Below, piece after piece: positions 32,336 through 44,700 of a stretch of DNA of 64,000 bases. The DNA lies in the NCBI GenBank assembly GCA_039545275.1, contig BCHS01000002.1:744001-808000 (forward strand), in the 5' to 3' direction. The notes under the pieces are model-generated. The model ran no database searches, was not told the origin of the DNA, and saw nothing but the letters and a program-made list of their open reading frames with translations. Origin of the DNA: Pseudomicrostroma phylloplanum (lineage: Eukaryota; Basidiomycota; Exobasidiomycetes; Microstromatales). How positions within the stretch are numbered: position 1 is the stretch's first letter; each line of letters starts with the position of its first letter. The position numbers were made by a program, and so were the translations under genes.

Positions 32336-33856
32336 TTAGAGGGACCCACTCTCCTTGGCCACCTCCTCAAAGGCCTGCTGGAAGATCTTGAGACCTTCGC
32401 TCATCTCCTCCTCGGAGATGTTCAAGGCGGGGATGAATCGGATCACATCAAAGACACTTGTGCTCAGCAGCAGCATGCCCTTCTCAGCGCATCGCTTGCT
32501 GATCTTGGGTGCCAGCTGCTCCCTCTTCTGTCCGTCCACCAGCCACTCCTTGTTAGTGGCAGTGTGGTTGGAGTCACCGCTGATCAGGTCCTTCTTGAAC
32601 TGCAGTCCGATCATCAGTCCCTTGCCCCTGATCTGCTCAATGAGGTGGCCAGCAGGCGAACTCGTCTTCAGGTCCTCGAGGAAATCCACCAGCTGCTGAG
32701 ACCTGGCCTTGACATTGTCCAGGATGGGCTCCTTGTCCATCGTCTCCAGGACGGCGCAGGCAGCGGCGCAGCTCACGGCGTTTCCAGCGTAGGTACCGCC
32801 CATGGTTCCTGGCTTTTGCTTGTCGGTCAACTCCTTGCGCGAGACGATACCGCTCAAGGGGAAGCCGTTTGCGATACCCTTGGCGAAGATCATGATGTCT
32901 GGCTGGACACCAGAGGCCTCGGTGGCCCAGAAGTCACCGGTCCTGCCAACACCGCACTGCACCTCATCGTGGATGAGCAGGATGCCGTTGTCACTGGCCA
33001 TCTTGCGCAGGCCTTGCAGGAAGGCAGGTGGGGCAGGCACGTAGCCTCCCTCTCCCATGACGGGCTCAAGGAGGATGGCGGCAGTCTCGCTGGGGGCAGT
33101 CTGCTGAGCCAAGAGGAGTCTCAGCTGGTGGAGAGAAGTCTCGACCATGTCGGCTTCAGGAGTGGTAGGGGCAACGCCCAACTGAGCGTAGAAGGGGAAG
33201 GAAGTAACGAAGACTCCGGGCATGAGGGGACCCTGCCTCTCAAAGTAGATGGTCTTGCTCTTGGTCAGAGCCATGGCTCCGTAGGTCCTGCCGTGGTAGG
33301 AGCCCTGGACGACGATGACGTTGTTCTTGCCGGTCACCTCACGAGCTAGCTTGATCGAAGCCTCGACGGCTTCGCTACCAGAGTTCCAGAGGAAGAAGCT
33401 GTCCAGCCTTGGGTCGATCTTGGCAAACCTGGGGATCAAACGCTGGCAGAGCTCGAGGTACTTGGACGAGTATCCGATAGCACACTGAGCGTGGACGATC
33501 TCGTCAATCTGCTCGTGGGCGGCCTGGGAGACGGCAGGGTGGCAGTGACCAAGGGATGTGACTCCGATACCAGCGGTGAAGTCGAGCATCTTGCGACCCT
33601 CGTCGTTCCAGACGTAGGATCCGGATCCCTTCTTGAGGACGTTCTGAGTCAGACGACCGACTCCCTTGGCGACGTGGCGCTCACCGAAGGAAGCCATTGA
33701 GGTGGAAGCCTCGGCAGCTCCGTTTGCAGAAGTAGAGAAAGAAGCAGAGGGTGCCATTGCAAATGAGCGAGGGGTGGTTGTAGCGATGGAGGAAGGGACG
33801 CGGAGGGCTGTGCGGAAGATGGCCGACGAGGATTGGATGAAGCGTGAAGAGGGCAT
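32336..33856 (-). CDS. Mitochondrial class-III aminotransferase (4-aminobutyrate aminotransferase-like)
   Basis: Single exon, 506 residues. A PLP-dependent class-III transaminase: GIGVTSLGHCHP, WNSGSEAVEASIKLAREVTG, QGSYHGRTYGAMALT, EPVMGEGGYVPAP, LIHDEVQCGVGRTG (PLP-contacting Asp) and IFAKGIANGFPLSG, whose Lys326 is the expected Schiff-base lysine. The first 45 residues are Ser/Arg/Ala rich with no acidic residues, a good mitochondrial presequence. Family members convert 4-aminobutyrate or similar omega-amino acids to aldehydes. The sequence cannot separate GABA transaminase from related omega-aminotransferases. The frame is open 186 codons upstream of 33856, but that stretch is Arg/Pro rich and unlike the family. 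Confidence 0.88.
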   Translation of the reverse strand: MPSSRFIQSSSAIFRTALRVPSSIATTTPRSFAMAPSASFSTSANGAAEASTSMASFGERHVAKGVGRLTQNVLKKGSGSYVWNDEGRKMLDFTAGIGVTSLGHCHPAVSQAAHEQIDEIVHAQCAIGYSSKYLELCQRLIPRFAKIDPRLDSFFLWNSGSEAVEASIKLAREVTGKNNVIVVQGSYHGRTYGAMALTKSKTIYFERQGPLMPGVFVTSFPFYAQLGVAPTTPEADMVETSLHQLRLLLAQQTAPSETAAILLEPVMGEGGYVPAPPAFLQGLRKMASDNGILLIHDEVQCGVGRTGDFWATEASGVQPDIMIFAKGIANGFPLSGIVSRKELTDKQKPGTMGGTYAGNAVSCAAACAVLETMDKEPILDNVKARSQQLVDFLEDLKTSSPAGHLIEQIRGKGLMIGLQFKKDLISGDSNHTATNKEWLVDGQKREQLAPKISKRCAEKGMLLLSTSVFDVIRFIPALNISEEEMSEGLKIFQQAFEEVAKESGSL

Positions 33857-34529
33857 GATGGGCGTGGTGGGGACAGGAGGCGACTGGGGTCTTATAGATA
33901 CGAGGCAACGTCGAGAGCCCAGGTCAACGAACGTAAAGGCTGGACAAGAAGGACGAGGGGGGGGACGGAGGAGAAACCCTGGCCTTCTGACACGGGCTGT
34001 CTGGGCTTCGGCTTTCGCCGCACGTAGCCAAGTGGGACAGGGTGGCGTGGGGTGGGGTTCCTTGCGGGGCAGCCGATCGGAGCCTCCCTTGGGCGGTCGG
34101 AGCAATCGAAACAAGGGCGGGAAGGCAGACGAGCCGATGATGGGGGACGAGAGATTAGGCTGACGTGGGCTGCGAGAGGCTGCTGGCTGTGGTGCACTTC
34201 CCCGGATATCGGTGGCTGCCGAAGATGAATTTGGAAACACAAGGGCGTCCCGAATTTCTTGGGCTGCCACAGGCTCGGACATGTGGAGCGGCAGCCCACT
34301 TCTCCCGCCTGACACGCCCGACACGCGCTCGTCCCATTCGAGACCGGAACGGAAGGGGATCAGTAGAGCCGCACACGAGCCGCCGCCGCGATAACGGGTT
34401 CGATACGTGAGCACCAGCCCCTCGCCGTATGGTATCTCTGACAGCAGAGCGATGTGACATGAGATTGCTACGGTGATTGGAGGAGGTATATGCCGACGTA
34501 GGCTTGCACTGCCCGAATGCTACACCGCT
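33857..34529. other. Promoter region of the aminotransferase and 3' region of REX3
   Basis: 673 bp, both flanking genes on the minus strand. GC-rich with no supported coding gene. The open minus frame here is discussed under rejected items. Confidence 0.4.
33892..33897 (-). promoter_or_regulatory. Possible TATA box just upstream of the aminotransferase ATG
   Basis: TATAAG 35-40 bp before the ATG at 33856. If used at normal spacing it would give a leader of only about ten bases. Confidence 0.3.
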
Positions 34530-36851
34530 CTACCTTCGCCTTGGGATGAAAAGACCTGACAAGGCATCGGCCGGAGGAGGCTGTGAGTGGGCAGAGCGAG
34601 AAAACGGATTGGACGGCATCTTCCCATTGCTGGTTTCCGGCCGTCTGACCTGACCATCGAAGTTCGATACTGATGGCGAACCTAATGCATCTTTGGATGT
34701 GGGTGTTGCGATTCGCGCAGAGGGGCCTGTACCACCTGGAGTGGATTGGCCCAGGGCTGTCGACGAGGTCAGGTTCTGCCGCATTGTCCCACTAGTTACT
34801 CGGACGGAGCCGACGCCAGGTACACTTGCTGGGCTGAAGGGTGAACGAGCGTCCGTCGACATCTTCCACTTCACGAGATCGAGACTCGCCTTGGCATCCT
34901 CGACAGAAGAGTGGCCAGCTGTAGCAGGACCGTCTTGGATACTTCTTTGTAGGTGCTTCGAGGACAGAAGCTTCAGCCCGTGGCGGAAGGGCAAGCCTTT
35001 GTGATGGGGAAAGAGGAGAGCTGTATCGACCACTGTAGAGTGCAAAAGCCTCATCGCATTGAGATCGTTCTCTAATCCATGACCAATAATGATGGTGTCA
35101 GGACCAACGAAGCGAGCAATGTCTCTGCGCACCTCCGGCAGGCTCTTCACACCAGGCTGCTCCAGCTGCTCCTTTGAAACGCCAGAAAATCTGTAGAGTG
35201 GTATGATGGAAGGATGAGCAATGGTCAGTCCTCCGGCTCAGACATGCTCGAGAGATCACACGAACCTTAGATTTGGATCGAGCACTTCTGCTCGCGGCTT
35301 GACGAGCTCGTCCAGAACGACAGCGCCACTCTCGTCGAGAACAGTGACCCTCGTCATGCTCATTCCAGCGGTAGTGTAGCCCAGCTCGCAATCGATGGCG
35401 ACGATGTCAAGAGGAGCAGTCCTCTCAGCCTCCGCCGTCGTTGCTTCGGCGAGCTCACGGCTTGTGATGAAGCCTTCGCGCTTGTGGAGTTCCTCGACCC
35501 GGTCTTCTTTGAAGACGTGGGGTCCGTTCGCACAAGTCTCATCTCCTTCTACGAAAGCCGATGGACCGCCAAAGCCTGCGAGAACAGAGAGGGATGGTGC
35601 AAGGTGGCCGGACTCCACTGCTCGATTGCAGCATGTCCAGAATTGAACTTTCGATCGGCCCCCTCCGCCAGGATCGCGCTCGAACCTCTGTAAGACAACG
35701 TCCAAAGCAGGAAATGTGAGTATCCTTCCAGGTATCGACGGCTCTTGCCCTTTGCTCACCTTCTTGCCCCAATGATAGTGACAGGCCCTCTCGTCTTGGC
35801 CACGGCGAGATCCATCCTCCCCTATGTCCCCGCCAACAATGAACTCCTTTCCACACCGGTTACAATCTTTCTTCTCTCCGATAGCGTCGGGCGCGGAGGT
35901 CCCGAGTCCCCAAACCTCTTGTATGGACTCATTCTCTGGCTCGACAGCATAGCCGAAGGTGGCCAAATCGGAAGGAGGGCATACAAAATGATGCTGCCTC
36001 AACTTTGCTGCGTTAAGTTTTGTCTTTCTCCGCTTCTCAATGGCAGCCCTCTTCTCTTGTACGTCGCTGTTAGTTCCCACCTCCGAGCATGACTCCCTCA
36101 GGGTCTGAGCGATATCTTTTGAAGACTTCCCAAGTTCCCGGGCCAGCTTTTCCGCCAGAGCAACGGCCGCTATGTCACGTTTGCGTATGCCCGTTGCAGC
36201 GGTGACAATGCTCGTTCTGTAGCTCGTCTTGGAGGCTTTAGAGAAGATGTCTTTCTCTTGGGAAAGTGAGTCTTGGAATGCGAGCCTACGTCCAGCATCT
36301 TGCACTTCTAGAGCATCAGATGTCAGGAGAGGGGCATATGCAGCATTGAAGATGGTCCAGAGGGTCTTTAGTGATGTATTGCGAGAGGAAAGAGGGATCT
36401 GCGAAGAGCGAGGATGTGCAGATGCTACCACTATAGGAGGCCGCCTGAAGGGCGCCTCACCTGATGCTGCGGAGGAAGACGAGGCTCGGGCTTGTTCCGA
36501 GGTGACGCCTGGGCTGCCCAGCACAGGCTTCTTGTGCGAGACAGTAGTCCAACCACCATCTTCACCAGCGTCTTTGCTACTCCCACTACTGCTGTCTCGC
36601 GATGTGGCAGTGGCTTGGTAAGCGTTGACTTTGAGTCGCTTCGCGGGCGGGGAAGAGGACGCATTCGAGGATGCCGTGCCAGGCGCCGTCAAATGGGCTG
36701 ACGAAGAAGAGGCAATACTCTGGTCATCAGCTGGATCCCTCGATGCTACTGTGGAGTGCGAGAAGGGACATTCTGATCGCGAATCCCCGCACAAGGCCTC
36801 AGTCTGTGCGGGACAAGGTATGTGGTTCAAAAGGCCCAAAGGCCTGAACAT
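34530..36851 (-). CDS. REX3: RNA exonuclease of the Rex3 type (DEDDh)
   Basis: Two exons, 36851-35266 and 35190-34530, 748 residues. The exonuclease domain begins IVAIDCELGYTTAGMSMTRVTV (Asp and Glu of the first DED motif, about residue 485), crosses the intron at DPNLRFSGVSKEQLE, then GHGLENDLNAMRLLH (second Asp) and GHSSVEDAKASLDLVKW (His and last Asp). It is a 3'-5' exonuclease acting in RNA maturation or turnover. The N-terminus HIPCPAQ...C...CPFSHS is a CCCH-like zinc finger, found in Rex3 relatives. A second Cys/His cluster (CNRCGKEF, then CHYHWGKK, then CCNR) lies before the nuclease domain. The C-terminal 100 residues are Ser/Pro rich. Intron donor is GTTCGT, less usual than its neighbours. 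Confidence 0.87.
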
Positions 36852-37673
36852 GATTCAAGAGGGAAGCTGATTGACAGCTGAAGGGAGGATGCGAAGGTAG
36901 GGGCGAGTGGAGCAATCCTGAGGAAGCAAGGAAAGAGGCCGGAACGCAAGACGGAAGTGGCAGCGTGGCCCGTCGCGGAAATCAGTTGCTGGTTTGCTTG
37001 CTTGGAATGCGAGGTGCCACCGCTGGTGGCGCTCCAGGCTCACAGAGTGGCTCAGGAGGTATGGCGCAATATGTGTCTTGGTCTGGTAGCCAGTGTCCAG
37101 ATTGCTTGGCCTACAATTTAAGACTACGTCCACATGACAGGCCGTGTCTGTATAACATTCACGCCCTGCCGTGGTCGAGTGGAGCAGCGGAGCAGCACTC
37201 GCCTTTCAAGCCCCGACAGGACCTCTGCGTCAGACGCACTGTCGGATGCATCCACGGAGACCCTTCGCTACCGCGGGGACCAAGGCCAAGGCCAAGGCTT
37301 CATCCCTTGCCAATCATCCACTCTACTACACCCCGACAGTCGTCCTCCTTCTTGACTGCCGCTCCTCAGTCCTCGCGGGAGGCGTGCTGCCAGCCATCAG
37401 CGTCAAAGCCAGAGGCAACAGCAACGGTTTGGAGCCCTTGCCATCACGATCCAGCCTACGGCCAATATCTCGTCCCAAACATCCCGCAATCAGGCACGAG
37501 ATCATTGGCGTCTCACTCTTCTGCATCTCTTGCTACCGAACACTTCAGCTCTTCGCCTCGCCCTTCATCTCTACCTTCGCCATCAGTAGCAGATCTCTGG
37601 AGCACATAGAGCCTCTTGGCTCTCAGACCTTGGTCCTCTGCGCTAGAGGTAGTGCACGGGCGAAACAGCACCT
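36852..37673. promoter_or_regulatory. Divergent region REX3 / DENND6-like gene
   Basis: 822 bp. Overlapping plus-strand ORFs at 36965-37609 and 37171-37713 have no recognisable content and no agreement in frame with the downstream gene. Probably promoters and leaders. Confidence 0.4.
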
Positions 37674-40600
37674 ATGTCGCGCCAGCCAGGATTGTCAGCC
37701 AATGGTCTCATGAGATCTGGCTCATCACTCGCGAGCCGTGAGACATCGCCTTCCCTGGCAACGAGAGGTGCTTCACTACTGGACTCTGACGGAAAGGAAG
37801 GCAATGGCGGCGACCTTAGTCTATCAAATCTGAACTTGGCCTCGTCCCCCGACGCAGAGGAGGACCTGGTAGACTGGTCCCCATCACAAAATGTCCCCGC
37901 CCACCCTTCCCAATCACACGCTGCGCCCCAGCCTCGAACAGCCTCGGGATCATCCTTCGGCAACGGCGCATCTCCGTTGTCTGTCAACGCTCATGAGAGG
38001 CAAGGTATGACCGAGTGGGCAAAGCGTTCAAAAGCTTTTGCACCAAGTAGGTCAAGCTTTGAGAGCTTTGCGTCTGGCGGCGCATACTACTCGGCAGAGG
38101 AAGAGGCCACGGCCCATACTGAGCCATCCTCCCCGCCCCGCCCCGTCGCCCCTGCTCCCGATGTGCTGAGAACGCCTGGGAGAAGCTCTTCGAAAGATTT
38201 GACTGTCACTCCCAGGAGCAAGGGCAGTAGCAGCGGCAGCATAGATTCCACCTCTCCCCCTCCTATCTCGGCGCGTAGGGCCTCTCTAAACTCTCACAAA
38301 ACTCCTCGATCGTCAAGCCTCAAGCAGCCTCCTCCCAGCAGGGTGTCGAGCCATGACACCAGCAGACCGGGATCTTCTCAAACGTCGGCGTCCGGCAGCA
38401 GCAGTAAATTGAACACTACGGCGGGTGGAACACCTTTAGGGCGCAAAGGACGTGTCCCTTCGGCGGTATCCTTACAGGAACCGCTCAGGGAGAGGACTTC
38501 TAGCCGACGTGGCTACACGTCAGCTCAATCCCCTTCGTCACCTACCTTTCCGAAGGACACAGGATCGCCGTCGGCCAGTCATTCCAGACAAGTTCCTGCC
38601 AACGTCAGCGGCAATGGCCAGGGTATCGATATTGCTTTGCAGCCTACTGCTGTTCCCATCGGTACAGCTATGCAGGCACAAACAGATAAACATCTGCTAC
38701 AACGTTGGATACTGTCTATCGGAGTGGTGAATTTTGATCTTGAAAAAGGACCTGATTTAGAGCGCCTATGGCCGCCTCTAGATATCAGCAGAGAGGAGAA
38801 AGACAACATGTGAGTCACCTGTGCCTGATCAGCGTTGCAGGCGAATCACATCTGACCTCATATCTGCTGTCTCTCCTCTCGCTCCAGTGCGTTCTCATCC
38901 TTCCCGGACACCTCGATATTTGACGTTGGTGACATCTCCTTCTCGTTCCGGGTTCGAGAAGTACCGCTCGAAGCCTCAACCTCCTCCCCACCTAGGTTCG
39001 CTCCTTCACCGTCCACTTCAGGTGCTGGGTATTCATCGATCGCAAACGACCGAACACCGAGGTTCAGAAAGGAGCACTCCCGCAAGAATGGCAGCTCTGG
39101 AGAAAACAGTTTAGGCGTCAAATCTCTCTTCAGCAGAGCATCGTCTAGTGGCCGTAGCGGAGGACCCGCAGACTCACATCAGCAGGATGGCATCAGCGGG
39201 GGAGGCTACAACGATTCTGGCAAGCAAGACGACGCGAAAGACGCTGCGGATCCTGACATAGCGAGCGATCGAACATCCATTGATATAACAGCGAAGACCG
39301 TCCTCGTGAATAGCCAGGAGTACGACATCACGGAGGCGTCTGCTGTTCTGGCTAAAGACGTATTGGCGACGTCAAGTGTCTCGTCGGGTCTGGCAAACGT
39401 CTCTGCATGCAAGGTCTCCAATAGCAGCAGCTCTTCGTACATCTATGGCTACACCTTTTTCAGACAGAAGAGAGACGCTAGCATTCGTCGAGGCTACTTC
39501 CAGGTGAGTCTTTCCTCAGTGAAGGATAGCAATTGGTGACATTGACTTCTGACTCTCGTTCTGCCTCTACCAGAAATCACTTGTGATTCTGTCTCATCTT
39601 CCTTATGTTGCTCTGTTTGGGCAAATCGCCAACAGGCTTGGACCTCTGTATTTTGAGTACGGCGATCCGATTTTGGAAGCCTTCGCAAGTGCCGTCACAA
39701 AGTGGCCAAACCCTTCTCCTGGCGCCACTCTGCCCCTTCCGATGGTTGGGTCCGTCCTCTGGGTCCAGCTACCACTCGGTCGTCAGTCCCAGTCATCCAA
39801 TGCCACGGAAGCCATTCTGCCGTCCTCGGATCCCAACACGGTTGGCAGGAGTCTGTCGACGGCGATGATCAAGCAGCAGGATCAGAGGAGGGGCGAGGTA
39901 CCGGTGGCAGGCTCCACAGAAGAGGAGCCTCTCCTGGCCTCGATCCCTACCACTCCCCTTGTCGAAGTCTTCAAGGAAGCGCTCGCTGACATGTGGTTGG
40001 TGTGGGAATGTGTGCTACTTGCCGAGTGAGTATAGGGTGGCACTAAGGCAAAGCGGAAATGCGAAGCTGACCTATTGCATCGCCCTCGCAGACCGATCTT
40101 CGTCATCGGACCTGACCCAAAGATGTGCAGTGAGGCCGTCTGGCATCTGCTCGACATCTGTCGACCCATACCCCACGCTGGCGACTTCCGACCCTTCTTT
40201 ACCATTCACGACTATGACTTCAAGAATCTCGCGAATCGCAAACAGCCTCCTGCGGGAACGATCATCGGCTGTACCAATGCCTTCATGGCCCAAGCCTGCT
40301 CACATTGGCCGCACGTCCTCCGAGTCGGCAAGGCGGCTGTGAAGCTGGGTACAGCGGGCAAGTACGGAAGCAAGGGCGGCAGTGGCGTCAAGACGCCTGG
40401 TGTTGCAGGAGGGACAGGGGCAGGAGGAGGAGGACCTGAGCATTTACCAGGCTTCGTCTCGAAGCGCAAGAGGAGGATCAGCAAGGACCGGCCTCTGCTC
40501 AAGAAGATCCAGGAGATGTTGGAGAAGGGCGACAATGTCGAGGGAGCCAACGCCATGCTCAGGCGGTACTTCACCGATATCACGGAGCGCTTCCTAGCCC

Positions 40601-40896
40601 CTCTGAACAGGTACATCTCTTCCCTCATACCTGCGGAGGGCTTGGGGGACGGGGCGAACATCAAGCCCTTTGAGACGGATGGCTTCCTGGCTTCGCTCAA
40701 GGCGCATGGCACCCCCTTACCCATTCGAAGCAGGTCTCTCCCCACTGGCAGTGCGGTGCGTCAGAGTCTCTACCTGGACTTTCTGCGGAGCCCCAACTTC
40801 GGCTTCTACCTGACAGAGAGGATCGCCTTTTACCGCACTCGCAATCCAGAGCCCTCTTCGCGCAAGACGAGGTTCGAGCAGGGCTTTGGGAAGTAG
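37674..40896 (+). CDS. DENND6-like DENN-domain protein (Rab GEF)
   Basis: Four exons: 37674-38809, 38888-39503, 39574-40025 and 40092-40896, 1002 residues. DENN-domain proteins activate Rab GTPases on endosomal membranes. The first 345 residues are Ser/Pro rich and disordered. The DENN module starts LLQRWILSIGVVNFDLEKGPDLERLWPP and continues [60 protein letters not shown] and PIFVIGPDPKMCSEAVWHLLDI, the block order of DENND6A/B. The C-terminus has RPLLKKIQEMLEKG and LNRYISSLIP. Every intron starts GTGAGT and joins conserved sequence in frame. Low-complexity inserts (about residues 380-520 and a Gly-rich loop before the C-terminal region) make it longer than animal DENND6. Fungal relatives may carry other names. 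Confidence 0.85.
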
Positions 40897-41779
40897 ATGT
40901 GCAACGCGCAGGAGAGAAGAGGGAGGGGGGGGAGGAGTGGCTGCAAAGCCTGGATGGGCAGTCGACTGACCCCGAGAGTCAGCGCCAGTTGTAGAGGGCG
41001 CAGGAGTACCGCCGTGCAAAGGCGCCAGTGGAGGATATTACGATACCCCGGCGAGCTAGGCAGCTCGTCTACGCTTTGCGGCCATCTTGCAATGCAAGAA
41101 CTATCTTCGCTACTCATTTGCTTATCTAGACTTGTCTCGCTTCTAATCGCTTCTGCCTGCTTGCGCTGCTGATTGTGATGATGGAGCTGTGCTATCCCAA
41201 GCCTTGGTATGGCACTCAGGCTCCCGCAGGCGTGGCGGCTCTGGCCGTCGTCGGATCCCCGTTGAGTGTGTGTATGCTGAGTTGCATGCATGAGTCGATC
41301 ATGGGATCAGTTCTGTGCGCCTGCGACGGCAAGAACGCCGTGAGGCCAAGTGCCCGGGGCGGGGCTTGTTTGCGTGTGTGCTGCCGCCGGACGCAAGCTG
41401 TTGCTTCTGCCTGCCCCTTTCCCTCTGGGCCTTTGGTTGGTGCAAAGTGAAATGGCTGTGCCGCCCGCCGTGTCGCCCTTTTTTCGGCGGGGCACTGACG
41501 TCGAGGGGACCTGCAGCCACTTCTCGTCGCCCCGACTGCTTCCCGACTGCCTCGCCCCCCATTTCTTCGCGCCTCTTTGTCCACTCCTCCCCTCGCACCC
41601 CGGCGTAACCGTACTCATCTTCTTATTCCCCTCTTAGGTTTCAAGACGCAACCTCATACCCCCGTACTTCAGCGCACAACTCGCTTGATCTGCCTAGACC
41701 CGATTGTTCGACAGCCGCAAGAAGCTATCTCCGTATCCGCCCGGATCACCTCTCATCCTCCTCCACGTACCCGCTTCCT
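40897..41779. promoter_or_regulatory. Upstream region of the Caf120-like gene
   Basis: 883 bp between two plus-strand genes. No coding gene supported. The last 150 bp before the ATG are pyrimidine-rich, as in a long leader. Confidence 0.4.
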
Positions 41780-44700
41780 ATGAACGGTCAAACCTCTTGG
41801 GCCGCCACCCAGCGCGGACCGGCCCAGTTTCGCCCACAGCCTGGAGGAAACTCTTCATCGGACTCATTCGATCCTCGTATCACACCGATGAATGGCAGCG
41901 GCAACAATGCTCTGGGTAGAGCACCTTCGAATCGCAGCAGTCGATATGGTGATCAGCAGCAGCAGCAGCAGCAGCCGCCTCCGAGCTCGCAGCAAGGTCA
42001 ATACCCACAACAGCAGTCTTCACAGCCGCAACAGCGCTTCAGCATGGCCGAGGGATCTGCTTCGCCAGCCGGGCAGGGACAGCCTCCTCAGTCTTCGCAG
42101 GGCGCTCCACAGCGTAGCTCTACCTTCCAGGCACTGAAGCCATCGCAGTCGCAATCCCAGCAACAGCAGCCGCCTCAGAGCCCCTCTATGCCCTCTGGAA
42201 TGGACGCCAGTAACAATGGAGCCCCACACCGTCGAACCCAGTCTCTGCGACCGTTCTCCGCCTTTCAACCCCTGGATCAGGTTGATCCTTATCAGGCTTC
42301 CAGCCCCAACGCCTCCTCCCCGCCTGCTCGACCTTCTTCTCCGACTGGCTCCACATCTCAGTCGATCCGCACAGCCGCCACTCCCTTGACTTTCAAATCG
42401 CCTGAGCTTCGCAGCGCTCTGACTCTGCAGGACTCTCAGCAAAAGAAGATTTACATGGAGGGGTATCTGTCACGCCGAGATGCACTGGGAGCAGACGGTA
42501 AACCACTGAGGTCTGGAGATCCCAGGAAAGCCTGGCACTTGTGCTTTGTGCAGCTGAGCGGGACCGTACTGAGTGTGTGGAGCGTCAAACAGATGGAGCA
42601 GGCGGCAAAGGAGGGGAAAGAGGTGCCGCCTACTTATATCAACGTCACAGACTCGTTCGTTGACTTGATCGGTAATCTCGTCGAAGACCCAGCAGAGATC
42701 CCAGGCAGTCGCGGACGGTACGAGAACGTCTTTGCCCTGAACTCTGCGGGAAACAACCGTATTCTCTTCTGCGTAGAAGGCGCTGTTGGCCGGCGCCTGG
42801 TACAAGCTTGGATCAACGGCATTCGACTGGCTTCATGGGAGAAGGTTCGGCTGGAAGAGATCTATACTGGTTCTCTGATCAGAGCCAGACTTGGCGCTGT
42901 CGGTGCTGGCTCTACTCCGGATACGGCTCCCATGCAAGGACCTCCGCCTGCTATCAAGAACATGTCCGTTGCCAGTCCTCTGGCGAAAGGTCGGATGGAA
43001 GGTTGGGTCAAGGCTCGGTTCATGGGCTCGACCGAATGGAAGAAATGCTGGTTGGTCCTCACAAAAGACCGGCCAGATGATGCAGGAACAGGTGGTGGTG
43101 TTGGTCGTAGGCTTTGGCAGAAGCTAGGCGGGGCTGGAGATCGCAGCTCCGTCCTGAGCATCTCCTCGCCTTCCCCAGGGTCTCCTAGCCCTGCCAATGG
43201 CGGCGGAAGACCTCTGAGCGTCGTCGGCTCTGCTGGTCAACCCGAGATCGAACCACCTCCGGGCTGCAATGGTGCCAAGGGAACTGCTCAATTCTTTGAG
43301 AACAGAAAGGCCAAGAAGGCCTTTGCAACCATGGTCTACGTTGCTCATGCTTTCGCAGTCTACCCCTCGCGCCCAGAGCTTGTCGAAGGATCATCTCTCT
43401 TCAAGGTAGAGGGAGCCTTCCCGCAGAGCCAGGTGGTCTCTGCCACTAACCGGATCAGGCAGACGGGCTGGGTCATGATCATGCCCGAGCTCGAGGTTGG
43501 GTCGAAGGGAGCCAACGCCGAGATGATGAAGTGGATCATTGGATTCATGGACGCCTATAAGCTCTATGGTCGTCCAGAGGGCTTTGTCTGGGATGCTCGC
43601 AGCCCTCAATCTGCTTTCTTCGCCTACCCCATCGGTCCTTACAAGGAAAGGCTCTTCCTAGACCGAGAGCTCGCCGAGTTCCTCGACGTGAGAGAGGAGA
43701 GGCATTTGGCCTCACGGTACAATCTACATGGGATCATGTCCGCTAGGATGAGGGGAGAGAGAACCCCTATCCTGCCTCCTCTTCCTACACCTAACACCGC
43801 ACACACGCGGCAACTCAACGGCGCGGGTGGACCCACCGCAAATTCCCGTCCAAATGCGAACGCTCAGACGGACAACATCGCAGAAGAGCCTGCCCAAGAC
43901 GGAGCAGAGCCGAAGGAAGAGCTTAGATCTCCCACTGCGACTGGACCTCCAACCTCGTCCGAGGTCAAATCGAACAGCCTGCCCCCGCTGGATTTCGGTG
44001 GTTCAAGAGAGGCGCTACCCAAGTCTTTCGAAGCCGAGCCCTCGACGTCATCCGTCCAGTCCGACTCTGCACCTCCTCGATCATCGGCTACCAGTAACTT
44101 GGCTGCCCCTCCTCAGGCACCGTCTACGGAGACTGCACCCGCTCAGTCGCAATTCTCTTCTAGGGATACCGGTGTTTCTCAAGCGCCAGGGCTTGACGCC
44201 ATCGGAGAGCAAAAGTCTCGTGAGGGCAGCATCAATCTGGATACAGCTATTGGCCGACACAAGCTGCACCAGCAGGAAGCGGCAGCTAGAGCGGCCTCCT
44301 CGGGCTCTGCCAGTCCAGCTCAAGTCTACGGAACAGCTTTGCAGCCAGAAGAAGAACGCGGGGGAGCCGGCGCTCGCCCTCAACCAAGCGCCCCGGCATT
44401 CACTCACCCCGAGACCACACAGAATTCTGATCGCGACGGCAGTATCAGGGGCTCTGTCAAGCAGCCGTCAGTCGCCGAAAGTACTCAGGCGCCATCGAAT
44501 GCCCAGTCACAGACTCGGCCGACAATCCTTACGAATAACTTCACCGATACCCGCCCCTCCAGCGGGCCGCAATCGGGCGCAGCATCGACAAGGTCGGCTG
44601 CAGTTGCATCCCAAGCCCCAGCTCCTGCTTTAGTCTCCCCGCAACCCCAGTACGCTGAGCCAACGCCACAAGCCAAGCCAGTCCCCATCTTGGCTCCCTC

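Noticed and set aside
32300..33349. Plus-strand 349-residue ORF
   Set aside because: Antisense shadow of the aminotransferase gene.
33857..34414. In-frame 186-codon upstream extension of the aminotransferase
   Set aside because: Arg/Pro-rich, unlike the family, and the ATG at 33856 starts a good mitochondrial presequence.
36965..37713. Overlapping plus-strand ORFs upstream of the DENND6-like gene
   Set aside because: Two frames compete, neither has recognisable protein features, and neither joins the downstream gene in phase.
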